Shown piece after piece: positions 1-9,505 of a stretch of 64,000 nt of DNA. A model generated the notes under the pieces. That model saw nothing but the letters and a program-made list of their open reading frames with translations. It was not told the origin of the DNA and ran no database searches. This stretch comes from Microcoleus sp. FACHB-68 (GTDB taxonomy: Bacteria; Cyanobacteriota; Cyanobacteriia; Cyanobacteriales; Oscillatoriaceae), in the NCBI RefSeq assembly GCF_014695715.1, contig NZ_JACJOT010000006.1, forward strand, positions 744,001 through 808,000, given 5' to 3'. Both the position numbers and the translations under genes were made by a program. How positions within the stretch are numbered: the stretch's first letter is position 1; each line of letters starts with the position of its first letter.

Positions 1-2
1 AA

Positions 3-2225
3 GAACTATTAGAAGTCTCTCTCAGTATGGCCGTTGCCGTCGTTCCAGAAGGCTTGCCGGCAGTCATTACCGTAACCCTGGCGTTGGGAACTCAGCGCAT
101 GGTTAAGCGCAACGCCTTAATTCGCAAACTGCCAGCGGTGGAAACCTTGGGTTCAGTCACCACCATCTGTTCAGATAAAACCGGCACCCTGACTCAAAAC
201 AAAATGGTCGTGCAGTTGGCCCATACTGCCAGCCAAAGTTTCAACGTCACCGGCCAAGGTTATGCACCCATCGGCGACTTTAAAATAGACAACCACACCA
301 CCGAGCCAGAAAAATATCCAGAACTGCAAATTTTGCTAATTGCCTGCGTCGTTTGTAATGACGCCTTTTTGCAGCATGAAAAAGACCAGTGGTCAATCCT
401 AGGAGATCCCACCGAAGGCGCACTGCTATCCTTTGCCGGGAAAGCCGGCATCAATAAAGACAGGTGGTCGCAAAAAATTCCTCGCGTTGCCGAGTTTCCC
501 TTTTCCTCAGAACGCAAGCGCATGAGCGTGATCTGTCAGAAACAAGGGACAGGAGACTGGGGGCTACAGCTTCAGGCGTTTTCCCAATCTCCCTTCTTGA
601 TGTTCACCAAAGGCTCTCCAGAATTAGTCTTGGAGCGTTGCAATCATATTTTGGTGGGCGATACCATCAAACCGATCACGGCTGAGCAGCGCAGCACAAT
701 CCTGGGACAGAATAATCAAATGGCCGCTCAAGGGCTGCGCGTGTTGGGTTTTGCCTACAAGCCATTAGAAACCTTGCCGGCACAAAACTCCGAAGAAAGA
801 GCTGAGCAAGACTTGATCTGGTTAGGGTTAGTCACGATGCTCGATGCGCCTCGACCAGAAGTGCGCGATGCAGTGGCCAAGAGCCGATTGGCGGGAATTC
901 GACCGATCATGATCACCGGCGATCACCAGTTAACCGCCCAAGCAATTGCTCAAGATTTAGGCATTGCCAAAGCAGGAGATCGCGTCCTCACCGGCCTAGA
1001 GTTAGAAAGATTTACCCAAGACGAACTCAAGGAACAAGTGAGCAACGTTAGCGTTTACGCGCGCGTCTCCCCAGAACACAAACTTCGCATTGTTCAAGCG
1101 CTGCAAAGTCAAGGGAAATTTGTAGCGATGACCGGCGATGGAGTGAACGACGCCCCCGCTCTCAAACAAGCCGATATCGGTATTGCAATGGGCATCACCG
1201 GCACCGACGTGAGCAAAGAAGCCAGCGACATGGTGCTGCTAGACGATAACTTTGCCACCATTGTCGCCGCCACCGAGGAAGGCCGAACCGTCTACACCAA
1301 TATTCGCCGGTTTATTAAATACATCCTGGGCAGCAACATCGGTGAAGTTCTCACGATTGCCGCCGCCCCGCTCATGGGTTTACCAGGGGTTCCCCTGTCG
1401 CCACTGCAAATTTTGTGGATGAACTTAGTCACAGACGGCGTGCCGGCACTCGCACTCGCAGTCGAGCCGGCGGAACCTAATGTCATGCAGCGCCCTCCCT
1501 TCAACCCCCGCGAAAGCATTTTTGCACGGGGTTTGGGTGCTTACATGATCCGCATTGGCATTGTTTTTGCCATTATCAGCATTACCCTGATGTGGTGGGC
1601 TTACAACCATTCCCTCGCAATGGGTCCAGCCTACAAAGACCACTGGAAAACGATGGTGTTCACCACCCTCTGTCTCGCTCAAATGGGCCACGCTATTGCG
1701 ATTCGCTCCAATACTCGGCTAACGATCGAGCTAAATCCCTTCTCCAATCTGTTTATTTGGGCAGCGGTGATCGCGACCACTGCTTTGCAGCTGATGCTGG
1801 TTTACGTTCCGCCTCTGCGACAGTTCTTCGGCACCACATGGCTTGACCCAATCGAACTGGCTATCTGTTTTGGCTTCAGTGCCTTGATGTTTGTTTGGAT
1901 TGAGTTGGAAAAGCTGTTTGTGCGCTGGTACTATTCCAAGGGGCATGGAAACACATCAGCCCAGGATAAACTCAATTGGCTGATCCCTGTATTGCTCCTG
2001 CTCCTATTAGGAATCGGCGCAGCCTATGCCGCCGGCAGCATTACCTGCACCGGGTTTCAAAAATGCTCTCTGGTGTTAGGAGGTAGCGGTCTATTCCCAC
2101 GCAGCATCCCGATAAACTCCGGGATGGCTCAAGTCATAAAGTCATTACCCTCCGCCTTTTTTGGCCTATCAGCGGCTTTCTTAATCGGGTGGGCGATCAA
2201 ATCAAACCAAAACCAAAAAACTTAG
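3..2225 (+). CDS. Cation-transporting P-type ATPase, P2A (Ca2+-ATPase-like), 5'-truncated
   Basis: This is the C-terminal part of an ATP-driven cation pump of the inner membrane. The frame is open to the window edge, so the gene begins upstream and the first internal ATG (27) is not the start. Motifs in order are the membrane-helix motif VVPEGLPAV, the phosphorylation site DKTGTLT (Asp codon at 174), the nucleotide-binding region with FTKGSPE, the hinge TGDH, the [11 protein letters not shown] loop, and about six C-terminal membrane helices. The PEGLP helix and the order of motifs are those of SERCA/PMCA-like P2A pumps, so Ca2+ or another divalent cation is the likely substrate. The last ~60 residues contain a periplasmic loop with two Cys. 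Family assignment is firm; ion specificity is inferred. Confidence 0.93.
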   Translation, partial: ELLEVSLSMAVAVVPEGLPAVITVTLALGTQRMVKRNALIRKLPAVETLGSVTTICSDKTGTLTQNKMVVQLAHTASQSFNVTGQGYAPIGDFKIDNHTTEPEKYPELQILLIACVVCNDAFLQHEKDQWSILGDPTEGALLSFAGKAGINKDRWSQKIPRVAEFPFSSERKRMSVICQKQGTGDWGLQLQAFSQSPFLMFTKGSPELVLERCNHILVGDTIKPITAEQRSTILGQNNQMAAQGLRVLGFAYKPLETLPAQNSEERAEQDLIWLGLVTMLDAPRPEVRDAVAKSRLAGIRPIMITGDHQLTAQAIAQDLGIAKAGDRVLTGLELERFTQDELKEQVSNVSVYARVSPEHKLRIVQALQSQGKFVAMTGDGVNDAPALKQADIGIAMGITGTDVSKEASDMVLLDDNFATIVAATEEGRTVYTNIRRFIKYILGSNIGEVLTIAAAPLMGLPGVPLSPLQILWMNLVTDGVPALALAVEPAEPNVMQRPPFNPRESIFARGLGAYMIRIGIVFAIISITLMWWAYNHSLAMGPAYKDHWKTMVFTTLCLAQMGHAIAIRSNTRLTIELNPFSNLFIWAAVIATTALQLMLVYVPPLRQFFGTTWLDPIELAICFGFSALMFVWIELEKLFVRWYYSKGHGNTSAQDKLNWLIPVLLLLLLGIGAAYAAGSITCTGFQKCSLVLGGSGLFPRSIPINSGMAQVIKSLPSAFFGLSAAFLIGWAIKSNQNQKT

Positions 2226-2254
2226 TACCGCTAACCAGAATTTAAGAGTCTAGG

Positions 2255-2296
2255 AGTCAGGATAAAGGTTGAATGCACAATTCACCAATCCTGACT
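2255..2296. repeat. Inverted repeat between the ATPase gene and recF
   Basis: AGTCAGGAT (2255-2263) and ATCCTGACT (2288-2296) are perfect 9-bp arms, with a weaker inner GAAT/ATTC pair. No T-tract follows on either strand, so this is probably a small intergenic palindromic repeat or weak terminator rather than a classical intrinsic terminator. It ends 16 nt before the recF start codon and could sit in its leader. Confidence 0.5.
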
Positions 2297-2312
2297 TCTA
2301 ACTGTTTGGGCT

Positions 2313-3446
2313 ATGTATCTTAAAACATTACATCTGCGACAGTTTCGTAACTACTTTGATCAGCAGGTTGAATTTGGTGCCCCTAAAACTATTTTGGTGG
2401 GCGACAACGCTCAGGGAAAATCTAACTTGCTAGAGGCAGTCGGGTTACTGTCAACGCTCAAAAGTTATCGAGCGGGACGCGATCGGGACTTGATCCGCGA
2501 AGGAGAAGCAGCCGGCCAAATTAATGCCACCCTGCACCGGCAAAACGGGCCGGTAGACTTAGCCTTAACCCTACGTCATGCCGGCAGTCGCACTTGTGCG
2601 GTAAATGGTTCATTCCTGCGTCGCAAAGTAGACTTTTTGGGCGTACTGAATTCGGTGCAGTTTTCTAGCCTCGATCTCGATCTGGTGCGCGGTGGCCCAG
2701 AACACCGCCGGCATTGGTTGGATGGTTTACTCGTGCAGCTTGAACCCATCTACGCCCATATCTTGCAGCAGTACACTCAAGTATTGCGACAGCGCAACGC
2801 ACTCTTAAAGAAAATTCACAGTTCAGAATTCGGCAACCACACGGAAGAATTGGCCCTTTGGGACGCTCAGTTAGCGACCACCGGCTCTCGTGTGACGCGA
2901 CGCCGAGCACGGGCGCTTGAGCGACTAACTCCCTTGGCGCAAGCGTGGCATTCGGCAATCAGTGGCAGAGTTGAAAGACTGGAGATTCGATACGCACCCA
3001 ATATTGGGGCGGTTGATGAGGTGTCGATCCGCGATGATCCTGAACGCGTGCGACAAGCTTTTTTAGAGCAAATTCAGCTCAAAGCAATTGCAGAACAGCA
3101 CCAAGGCACCAGCCTCGTCGGCCCACACCGGGACGAAATAGAATTTACGATTGATCAAACGCCGGCGCGGATTTATGGCTCTCAAGGTCAGCAACGGACG
3201 CTGGTTTTGGCGCTGAAACTGGCAGAACTCAAATTGATTGAAGAAGTGGTGGGGGAACCGCCGCTGCTGCTGCTGGATGACGTTTTAGCTGAGTTAGACC
3301 CTCACCGGCAAAACCAACTGCTCGACGCCATCCAGGAACGCTTTCAAACCCTAATCACCACCACCCATTTAGGTGCTTTTGAACGAGCATGGGTGAAGGA
3401 ATCTCAAATTCTCTCTGTTCAAGCGGGGCAAATATCCGTTGCTTAG
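2313..3446 (+). CDS. recF: DNA replication/repair protein RecF
   Basis: RecF is a cytoplasmic SMC-like ATPase that binds gapped DNA and helps load RecA with RecO and RecR. The 377-residue product has the usual family length. The N-terminus (YLKTLHLRQFRNY) is typical, the Walker A motif is GDNAQGKSN at about residues 30-38, and the C-terminal signature/Walker B region reads LLLLDDVLAELDPHRQNQL followed by the TTTHLGAF segment. The start is the ATG at 2313. The stop overlaps by 4 nt the stop of the convergent DUF3172 gene. It is not next to dnaA or dnaN here, as is common in cyanobacteria. Confidence 0.97.
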   Translation: MYLKTLHLRQFRNYFDQQVEFGAPKTILVGDNAQGKSNLLEAVGLLSTLKSYRAGRDRDLIREGEAAGQINATLHRQNGPVDLALTLRHAGSRTCAVNGSFLRRKVDFLGVLNSVQFSSLDLDLVRGGPEHRRHWLDGLLVQLEPIYAHILQQYTQVLRQRNALLKKIHSSEFGNHTEELALWDAQLATTGSRVTRRRARALERLTPLAQAWHSAISGRVERLEIRYAPNIGAVDEVSIRDDPERVRQAFLEQIQLKAIAEQHQGTSLVGPHRDEIEFTIDQTPARIYGSQGQQRTLVLALKLAELKLIEEVVGEPPLLLLDDVLAELDPHRQNQLLDAIQERFQTLITTTHLGAFERAWVKESQILSVQAGQISVA

Positions 3447-3940
3447 AATTTATCGGATTCTGGTGCCGTCACGCCTGCACCCGGTTGATTGATGAAGAAG
3501 TTCTTGGCAGCATCATTTTGATAAATACAGCTAATATCTGGTGAACCTTCTAAAGTGCCGGTGAAGCCAAATGTATTCATGCGATTCTTACAATCGCGCA
3601 CTTGGTCGGGTTTGAGCAATCCTCTTTGCTCCAAAATCGACCAGTTATTCGTCCGCAGCACACATCCCGGTCTCATGCTGGGCTGAGAAATATAAACATT
3701 GAAAGGATTGAGGGTCATAAAAATCCGGGCGTCCATGACCACAGCGCTAGCTCCATACTGAACGCAAATCTCAGGGTTTGGTGCACTGCGGTCAATCACT
3801 TCACGGGATGCGACGTTTTCTGGGCTGAGGTTGGCTGTAGAACTCACGCCAATGCCGATCCCAATACCCAAAACAAAAACACCGCCAAACAGCGCTAGGG
3901 ATGTGTAATTAAAAGCGGAGGAGCTAGATTTACGGTTCAT
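3443..3940 (-). CDS. DUF3172 family membrane-anchored protein
   Basis: A 165-residue cyanobacterial protein of unknown function. One N-terminal hydrophobic segment (about residues 14-33, FGGVFVLGIGIGIGV) probably anchors it in a membrane. The rest is a soluble domain with four Cys (NPEICVQYG, RPGCVLRTN, VRDCKNRMN, ISCIYQND) that could form two disulfides on the periplasmic or lumenal side. The NPFNVYISQPSMRPGCVLR block is characteristic of the family. Its stop overlaps the recF stop tail to tail, so the two genes converge. No function can be derived from the context. Confidence 0.85.
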   Translation of the reverse strand: MNRKSSSSAFNYTSLALFGGVFVLGIGIGIGVSSTANLSPENVASREVIDRSAPNPEICVQYGASAVVMDARIFMTLNPFNVYISQPSMRPGCVLRTNNWSILEQRGLLKPDQVRDCKNRMNTFGFTGTLEGSPDISCIYQNDAAKNFFINQPGAGVTAPESDKF

Positions 3941-4296
3941 GCTTTCAGTAGACTCCAGAGTCTTGGGGAAATGAGGATCGAGGTATTACCATTTTAGATT
4001 TTAGATTTTCGACTGGGAGGGCGCTGGGTGCCACCTAAAATAGTGAGGATTTTTGAGGTGGGATTGGTTCCTCGATTTCGGGCAAATTTACCGCAAGTTT
4101 GCAGGGGCGATTTTTGCCGGCGCTTTGATATCTAAGACTCAAGACTCAGATGAGCGCAGCCGTGAGTGATTAATCTTTTGGTGAGAATGAAGTCTTTTTT
4201 CTAATTGTTTATCAATAATGATATAATACTATGCCCTGTATATACCTATATTCAGCTTTCAAGTTCAAAAAATAGCATTTAAATACACTCGCTGTT
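3941..4296. other. Intergenic region, divergent promoters expected
   Basis: This 356-bp spacer separates the divergent DUF3172 and CHAD genes. It holds short repetitive words (TTTTAGATTTTAGATTTT near 3992; AAGACTCAAGACTCAGA near 4136) and an AT-rich stretch with TATAAT at 4222-4227, about 70 nt before the CHAD start, that could be a -10 element. No convincing -35 box stands at the right distance. No gene or RNA is recognised. Confidence 0.4.
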
Positions 4297-5328
4297 ATGA
4301 AAGAATCAGAAATACTGAAAGCCCAAACTTTGGGCGACTGGGCTTACCTGGCAATTGAGCAACATTCTGAGAAAACCTTTGAATATGAATCTGATGTCCT
4401 AAAAGACCGCGATCCGGAAGCTTTGCATCAAATGCGGGTGGGGATGCGCCGGCTGCGTTCAGCAGTCACCGGCTTTGCGGTGGCTTTGGATTTACCCAAG
4501 GCAGCAGAAGAGGAAAAAATTGCTAAAATCGCCCGCCAGCTGGGAATGCTGCGAGATTTAGACGTTCTGCTAGAAACGCTTGAACGTGACTGCAAACCGG
4601 CTTTACCCACCGCAGAACAAGATGCGCTCGACACCGCCGTGAAATACTTACGCAAAGATCGGCGTAAGGTTCTGCAAGTTGTACAAACAACCCTAAAACA
4701 TAACCGCTACAAAAAACTGAAGCAAGCGTTAAAAGACTGGCTGAAACAGCCGGCTTATCAAGAAATTGCTTCGATGCCAATTCAGGATGTTTTACCCGAT
4801 TTACTAATGCCGCAAGTGAGCCGGTTGTTTCTTCATGCCGGTTGGATGGTGGGAGATAAATTAGAAGAAACAGAAATTCCCGTGCCTGAAGAGTTTCAGT
4901 ATAAAGTTTTGAATCGAGAATTATCCGGTCACGGGCCGGTTCTACACAGCCTGCGGAAGCAAGTGAAGCGTGTGCGATACCAGATGAATTTGTTTAGCGA
5001 TCTCTATGGTTCCACCTATGACGCTTATGTGAAAGATATGAAAGAGATCCAGGAAGTTTTGGGTGAAATTCAAGACAGCCAAGTTTTAGAAGAAGTGCTG
5101 AAAGAGACTTTGGACTCAGAGATTGAAAGTTCGCTGCCGGCATTGGCTGAGCATATTGGAAAAACTCGCCATAAGGCGTGGCAGCGGTGGAAACCTCTAC
5201 AGGAGCGGTATTTAAACCCAGCCGTGCGGCAAGCCTTTCACTTGCAATTACTCCAGCCACTACCGCAGCGAGTCAATGGTCAAGTTGGTACTCAGAGTCA
5301 GTCTGCTGATAAGGCGATGGATATCTAA
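4297..5328 (+). CDS. CHAD domain-containing protein
   Basis: A 343-residue, almost wholly helical protein of the CHAD family (conserved histidine alpha-helical domain). CHAD proteins bind inorganic polyphosphate and are often found on polyphosphate granules. The diagnostic HQMRVGMRRLRS motif lies at about residues 45-56 and a second basic patch, RKQVKRVRYQMNLF, at about 220-233. Those Lys/Arg/His residues line the polyphosphate-binding pore in known structures. It has no fused CYTH triphosphatase domain, so a binding or structural role is more likely than catalysis. It stands alone between a divergent gene and a regulator gene. The C-terminus is Gln/Ser-rich and probably disordered. Confidence 0.92.
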   Translation: MKESEILKAQTLGDWAYLAIEQHSEKTFEYESDVLKDRDPEALHQMRVGMRRLRSAVTGFAVALDLPKAAEEEKIAKIARQLGMLRDLDVLLETLERDCKPALPTAEQDALDTAVKYLRKDRRKVLQVVQTTLKHNRYKKLKQALKDWLKQPAYQEIASMPIQDVLPDLLMPQVSRLFLHAGWMVGDKLEETEIPVPEEFQYKVLNRELSGHGPVLHSLRKQVKRVRYQMNLFSDLYGSTYDAYVKDMKEIQEVLGEIQDSQVLEEVLKETLDSEIESSLPALAEHIGKTRHKAWQRWKPLQERYLNPAVRQAFHLQLLQPLPQRVNGQVGTQSQSADKAMDI

Positions 5329-5652
5329 ACTGCCATAAAGCCAGCTTTGAGAAGAAGAAATATCTTCTCTAAATGCTGTTGCTTGGATTTGTCAAATTGC
5401 AAAGCGTTTCAGTAAAATCATAACGAGTATGGTTAATTGCCGGCAGAGAAATTTATTGCCGGCAACTCCCCAAACTTACAGGTATTGACAATAAACCTAA
5501 AATAGCCAGTCTGTTTGCCCTCCATCAGAAATTGCCGGCAATCAGCCAGAAAATTTAGTGTTTTACTAAACTTTTGATTACCTAAATTTTACCTGAACCC
5601 TCTACACTGAAGCGGAGTTCTTCCAACCAGTGTTTCTTTACTGGGGTTTACA
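5329..5652. other. Intergenic region upstream of the Crp/Fnr gene
   Basis: This 324-bp spacer contains repeated TTGCCGGCA words (near 5439, 5457 and 5531) and an AT-rich part from about 5540 that should hold the promoter of the downstream regulator. I see no NtcA-type GTA-N8-TAC box and no structured RNA. Confidence 0.4.
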
Positions 5653-6297
5653 ATGTTTTCAACATCCCATAGCCTTCTCGAAACAGACCGGCACGACGCC
5701 AGCGAGGAGCGTCGGTTGCATTTTTATGCCAAAGGGGAACTGATTCCTTCAATGCCTGAAGGCGTTTGGCAGGTCTGCAAAGGTATAGTACAGCTGAGTA
5801 CGTTGTATCCTAGTGGCGAAGAAGGACTCCTGGGATGGGTTGGGCCTTCGATGTGTTTTGGCCCTTGGTTGAGTTTTTTACAAACCTATCAGGCTAAGGC
5901 ACTCTCAGATGTTTACGTGATGTGGTTCTCTCAGAGTGAGATAGAAGCTTCACCGACTCTGTGTCAGCAATTGTTACCACAACTTAACCGCCGGCTGCGG
6001 CAGATGGAGGCGTTGTTAGCAATTGCCGGCTTGCGACGGGTGGAGGAACGCTTGCACCAACTGTTGGTGCTATTAAAGCAGGAAATCGGTCAACCCGTGC
6101 CCCAAGGAACTCGCCTGAGTATTCGCCTCACTCATCAAGATATTGCCGGTGCGATTGGCACCAGTCGCGTGACTGTGACGCGAATTTTAGGCCAATTAAA
6201 GCAACAGGGGACGATCACTCTAGATCCTAAGCGCTACATCATTATCAAAGACACCAGTTTTGTGAGTTCTGCTGATCCTGCAGTTCTACGTGTGTGA
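5653..6297 (+). CDS. Crp/Fnr family transcriptional regulator
   Basis: A 214-residue DNA-binding regulator. Residues ~15-110 form a short cyclic-nucleotide-binding-like beta-roll, followed by the dimerisation helix (LNRRLRQMEALLAIAGL), and residues ~150-200 form a winged helix-turn-helix, LTHQDIAGAIGTSRVTVTRI. The sensor part has no Fnr-type Cys cluster and no clear cAMP-binding RSA motif, so the ligand is unknown. It resembles the cyanobacterial NtcA/NtcB-like branch in its recognition helix (GTSRVTVTRILGQL), but it is not obviously NtcA. It is transcribed alone; the next gene is on the other strand. Confidence 0.9.
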   Translation: MFSTSHSLLETDRHDASEERRLHFYAKGELIPSMPEGVWQVCKGIVQLSTLYPSGEEGLLGWVGPSMCFGPWLSFLQTYQAKALSDVYVMWFSQSEIEASPTLCQQLLPQLNRRLRQMEALLAIAGLRRVEERLHQLLVLLKQEIGQPVPQGTRLSIRLTHQDIAGAIGTSRVTVTRILGQLKQQGTITLDPKRYIIIKDTSFVSSADPAVLRV

Positions 6298-6370
6298 GCC
6301 AATGAGCGGACGTTAGAAATAGACCGGCATTAGCAGATGGAAACTTGCTTTTTCCCCTAATTTCCTTGCT

Positions 6371-6814
6371 TTAAGATATAGATAACTTTTTCCTCATTTT
6401 AATATGGGGAATTTCGCCTTCCAAAAAAGTTTCTCCCTCTTCCACAAATCCTAGCTTTAGATGCAGACCTTTGACATATTCTTGAGCGTGAATCACCACG
6501 TCTTGAATGTTTTTTTGAGCGGCTGCGTCTAAAGCTTTTTCCATTATTTTCTTGCCAATTCCCCGCCCTCTGGCTGCCGATAAGAGCGCCAGCCGTTCAA
6601 TCTTGGCAGTTTTACTATCCAAATATCTAATTCTGGCAGTTCCCACCGGCACGTCATCTAAATAAGCAACAATCTGCTCTGCCGTTTCATCTTGCCCATC
6701 AAAATCTAATGTGGCATCGACGCCTTGTTCTGCTTGAAAAACTGAGCGTCTAATTGCTTGAATGACATTGCTTTCTTCAGAGTAGGCAACGGTTTTAATT
6801 ATGAGATCGCTCAT
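6371..6814 (-). CDS. GNAT family N-acetyltransferase
   Basis: A 147-residue single-domain acetyltransferase that transfers an acetyl group from acetyl-CoA to an amine. The CoA pyrophosphate loop reads LLSAARGRGIGKKIMEKAL at about residues 77-95 (RGRGIG core), followed by the typical beta5/alpha4 region VVIHAQEYVKGLHLKLGF. The N-terminal FQAEQGVDATLDFDGQDE resembles ElaA-like and YjcF-like members. The substrate is unknown. It is transcribed in the same direction as the alpha/beta hydrolase gene upstream, 162 bp away, so it may or may not share that transcript. Confidence 0.9.
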   Translation of the reverse strand: MSDLIIKTVAYSEESNVIQAIRRSVFQAEQGVDATLDFDGQDETAEQIVAYLDDVPVGTARIRYLDSKTAKIERLALLSAARGRGIGKKIMEKALDAAAQKNIQDVVIHAQEYVKGLHLKLGFVEEGETFLEGEIPHIKMRKKLSIS

Positions 6815-6976
6815 TTCTCAACTTACTTTTTTTAACAAGAAAATCTTTATCTTATGAAAAAACTTCGGTGGAGGATGAAAGGTTTTCATAACCTATGAGG
6901 GCGGTTTTTGAGCTGTCTGCTGCGGTTGCAACCGGCACATCAACTTCCCCACCCTCACTTCTAAATCAACCGCAAA

Positions 6977-7858
6977 TTAAGATTGCCGCAGAAAATGCAA
7001 CAGCTCTCGATTTACGGTTTGGGGTGCTTCTTGCTGAATCCAGTGACCACAATTAGGCACTAATTGCAGCCTGAAAGGAGCCGAAATCAGATGTTCCAAA
7101 CCTTCTGTCAGTTTATGGCTTAAGAAAGAATCTTCTTCACCCCATAAAACTAAAGTTGGCACTGTCACCGGCACAGGCGGTTGCCCCCAATGGGAGAACC
7201 AGTGTTGAGGCGTCAGCATTTGCCGGTAGTAATTCAGCGCTGCCGCCAGCACTCCAGGCTTTTCGAGTGCTTGCTGGTATATATTCGTTTCGTCAGTCGT
7301 AAAAGCCGCTTGGCGAATTGCTGTTTGGCGAAATAAGTTTTTGACCAAATCCTTTAAGTTTTGCTGAATCACCCATTCTGGCAATCCAGGGATCTGAAAC
7401 GCAAACACATACCAGCTACGGCGGAGTTGATCGACATTACTAGCAAGTTCTTGCAAAAACCTTTGCGGGTGCGGTGCGTTTAATATGGCGAGCCGGTTTA
7501 AATACTGGGGAAATTTTTGAGCCAAATGCCACGCGATCGCCCCGCCCCAATCGTGACCTACAATGTGGGCTTTGACATATCCTAAACTTTCAATCAAACC
7601 CCGAATATCTGCGCTTAGGGTATCAAGATCGTAACCACTTGCCGGTTTATCAGAATCGTTATAGCCGCGCAGATCCGGAACCACAACTTTAAAATGTCGA
7701 GCCAATGCTGGGATTTGATATCGCCAGGAATACCAAAACTCTGGAAACCCGTGCAGAAGGACAACTAGCTCTCCTTCTCCTTGGGTTACACAGTGCAAAC
7801 GAATCCGGTTCGTTTCAACAAAATGGTGTTGCCATCCAATTTCTTCAAGAGCACTCAT
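6977..7858 (-). CDS. Alpha/beta hydrolase, epoxide hydrolase / haloalkane dehalogenase-like
   Basis: A soluble alpha/beta-fold hydrolase of 293 residues. The oxyanion motif HGFPEFWYSWR is at about residues 36-46. The nucleophile elbow is GHDWGG, with Asp rather than Ser as nucleophile, the hallmark of epoxide hydrolases and haloalkane dehalogenases. The acid residue lies in LWGEEDSFL and the catalytic His in NCGHWIQQE. The GTG at 7864 is in frame, but I chose the ATG at 7858 because GGGAG stands five bases before it. Epoxide hydrolysis is the better guess because HGFPE is typical of that branch, but the substrate is not determined. Confidence 0.9.
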   Translation of the reverse strand: MSALEEIGWQHHFVETNRIRLHCVTQGEGELVVLLHGFPEFWYSWRYQIPALARHFKVVVPDLRGYNDSDKPASGYDLDTLSADIRGLIESLGYVKAHIVGHDWGGAIAWHLAQKFPQYLNRLAILNAPHPQRFLQELASNVDQLRRSWYVFAFQIPGLPEWVIQQNLKDLVKNLFRQTAIRQAAFTTDETNIYQQALEKPGVLAAALNYYRQMLTPQHWFSHWGQPPVPVTVPTLVLWGEEDSFLSHKLTEGLEHLISAPFRLQLVPNCGHWIQQEAPQTVNRELLHFLRQS

Positions 7859-8044
7859 TAACACTCCCGCAATCTCCTGCGCTGTTAGCGCCTCACACAG
7901 AGTTAATCATCAAGTACACAGTTAAGAGGCTTGACGACGCGGGTTGGTTAAAATTGCGGCTACACTTGCGCTGCTTTCGCCCCAAAAGCCTGGTGATGGT
8001 TTACGCTGGCGTCTCAAGCCCCCATCATTCAGACTAACATTTTG

Positions 8045-8133
8045 GGGATCAAATCTGATCCCTTGTCTCCTAGAGCTTGCTGGTGTCCCCTCAACGCACA
8101 GGACACCAGTCACGGCAAGCTACCTGAGACAAG
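8045..8133. repeat. Hairpin plus long segmented inverted repeat
   Basis: Two adjacent foldbacks lie between the hydrolase and DUF1815 genes. GGGATCA/TGATCCC (8045-8062) makes a 7-bp stem with a 4-nt loop. The second is a long imperfect hairpin with three perfectly matched blocks: CTTGTCTC 8062-8069 with GAGACAAG 8126-8133, AGCTTGC 8074-8080 with GCAAGCT 8115-8121, and CTGGTGTCC 8080-8088 with GGACACCAG 8101-8109. That is 23 or 24 paired positions around a 12-nt loop. No T-run follows. It lies just downstream of the DUF1815 stop. Confidence 0.7.
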
Positions 8134-8151
8134 AAGAGTTTTCTCAACGTC

Positions 8152-8496
8152 TTATGCCTCTTGGGCAACGGTTGAACGAGATTCAGAGGGGATAATTTGG
8201 TATTTCACCAAATTGGCCAATTCCTGTAACTGCGAGATGGCTTCAGCACCTTCTAATTTCATTAGTTCGCGGTCATCCCGCATTTCAGTCCAGGTAATGC
8301 CGTAGTCGGACACCAGAAACCGGATGAGATGGTTGTCACCAAGGCTCACCATAAAAGAGGCGCTGTTCATTTGACCGCCACAGGTATAGCAGGAAGCTAA
8401 ATATCCTCGCCGCTCTAGCACGATGGCGAGGGCTTGGAGATTCATGACTAAATCCTGGACGAATTGACGATGTTGGGCTGCAAGTCTGAGAAACAC
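8152..8496 (-). CDS. DUF1815 family protein
   Basis: A 114-residue cyanobacterial protein of unknown function, recognised by the conserved core FVQDLVMNLQALAIVLERRG and the CYTCGG segment at about residues 37-42. The two Cys two residues apart could bind metal or be redox active. It is small, soluble and acidic, with no membrane segment. The start is GTG at 8496, supported by a perfect AGGAGG six bases upstream. A hairpin lies just beyond the ribosome binding site. Its role is unknown. Confidence 0.88.
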   Translation of the reverse strand: MFLRLAAQHRQFVQDLVMNLQALAIVLERRGYLASCYTCGGQMNSASFMVSLGDNHLIRFLVSDYGITWTEMRDDRELMKLEGAEAISQLQELANLVKYQIIPSESRSTVAQEA

Positions 8497-8502
8497 GGTT
8501 GT

Positions 8503-8508
8503 CCTCCT
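8503..8508 (-). promoter_or_regulatory. Shine-Dalgarno site of the DUF1815 gene
   Basis: A perfect AGGAGG on the minus strand, six bases before the GTG start codon at 8496. It decides the non-ATG start. Such a complete site is uncommon among the genes of this window. Confidence 0.75.
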
Positions 8509-8513
8509 ATCAC

Positions 8514-8541
8514 CACACTTAAGATTTTAGTGTGTTTTTTA
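8514..8541 (+). terminator. Hairpin with T-tract on the plus strand, upstream of DUF1815
   Basis: CACACT (8514-8519) pairs with AGTGTG (8529-8534), and the plus strand then reads TTTTTT and further T-rich sequence. It looks like an intrinsic terminator for a plus-strand transcript, although no plus-strand gene precedes it. On the minus strand the same hairpin lies in the 5' leader just before the AGGAGG, so it could instead act on DUF1815 expression. Confidence 0.45.
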
Positions 8542-9292
8542 TATTTTTTTAACAATTCTACGCTCTGTGGCAACATCTGCGCTCATAATGCCCGGAGATT
8601 GGAAACTTTGAGTGTGAACGCTTCCCCTGCCATTCGTTCGGGTTTGTAAGCTATTCGGGTTAGTAAGCGGGGTTCAGGAAGGCGACGAGCCGGCATTGAG
8701 CGTTGATCGAGCACCCTTCATCCTTGATTTTTTCGCGCTCAGCCTTCTTGTGACAGATGATGGAACAATTTGGGGGAAGTTTGTAGTGAACCTTGAAGAA
8801 AAGCTAGGAACAGAAGCGCAAAGCCATGTACCCTACAAAAAGTCTGAATTTGGATTCGGACTTTTAACTTTGGACTTTGGTCTTTTTACTTTCACTAACA
8901 CCCGCCCTCCCGGAAACCTTATACCGAACTACTTTGCTACTCTACTCTTAGTTACCCATGTCGCTAGAAAAATCCCTCTTAGGATATATCTATTGATTAG
9001 GTTAACTTAATAGCAGAGTCTGCATTAAATTAACTGAGTCTCTTTCGGAGCAAAGTATCATCAAGCACAGTTATTCAATTCATTAGTTTTCCTGACTTAA
9101 TTAGGCCAGATAGGGTTCCATCTCTAAGGTGTTTTGAATGTAACGCATTTGAACAATAAAAAAATAGGCTCAGCCGTAGCTGTACCCGAAAATTGCCGGA
9201 TTTCGCCGGCTTTATTTGTTCGCAATTTGTTATGAAAGGTATTGGAAATTTGTATAGGTTTTCCGCTAGCTCGGTTAACAAATTAGCGAGCG
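8542..9292. other. Long intergenic region without recognisable gene
   Basis: About 750 bp between the DUF1815 and DUF2839 genes. It contains low-complexity word repeats (TTTTAACTTTGGACTTTGG near 8863) typical of cyanobacterial spacers, and AT-rich sequence. Open frames exist (for example plus strand 8696-9010) but have no family resemblance and overlap the repeats, so I do not call them. Confidence 0.4.
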
Positions 9293-9505
9293 TTAGTTAA
9301 CTTGCCACCAGCCTAGCAACGGGCCAATGAATAGAACCGTCACCCAGATAGCAACTAGGGTTCCAATGCCGATCCAAGTAACGCGGTTGCTCAGTTTCAT
9401 AAACTGCCCTGCTTGGCTTTTGGTAATCGGCAACCAGGGTAAAACATTAGACTCTTTGCCGTAGTTTTCACCGAGTGCGGCTTTACGACGTTTAGATTCG
9501 CCCAT
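9293..9505 (-). CDS. DUF2839 family small membrane protein
   Basis: A 70-residue cyanobacterial protein. The N-terminus MGESKRRKAALGE is the family signature and is strongly basic, so it likely faces the cytoplasm. One membrane helix follows at about residues 42-65 (VTWIGIGTLVAIWVTVLFIG) and ends in GWWQVN. Length matches the family. Function is unknown. It is monocistronic, about 190 bp downstream of the DinG-like gene's start-side neighbourhood. Confidence 0.88.
   Translation of the reverse strand: MGESKRRKAALGENYGKESNVLPWLPITKSQAGQFMKLSNRVTWIGIGTLVAIWVTVLFIGPLLGWWQVN

Noticed and set aside
8696-9010. 104-codon plus-strand frame
   Set aside because: Starts with GTG, covers low-complexity TTTTAACTTTGGACTTT repeats and has no recognisable motif.
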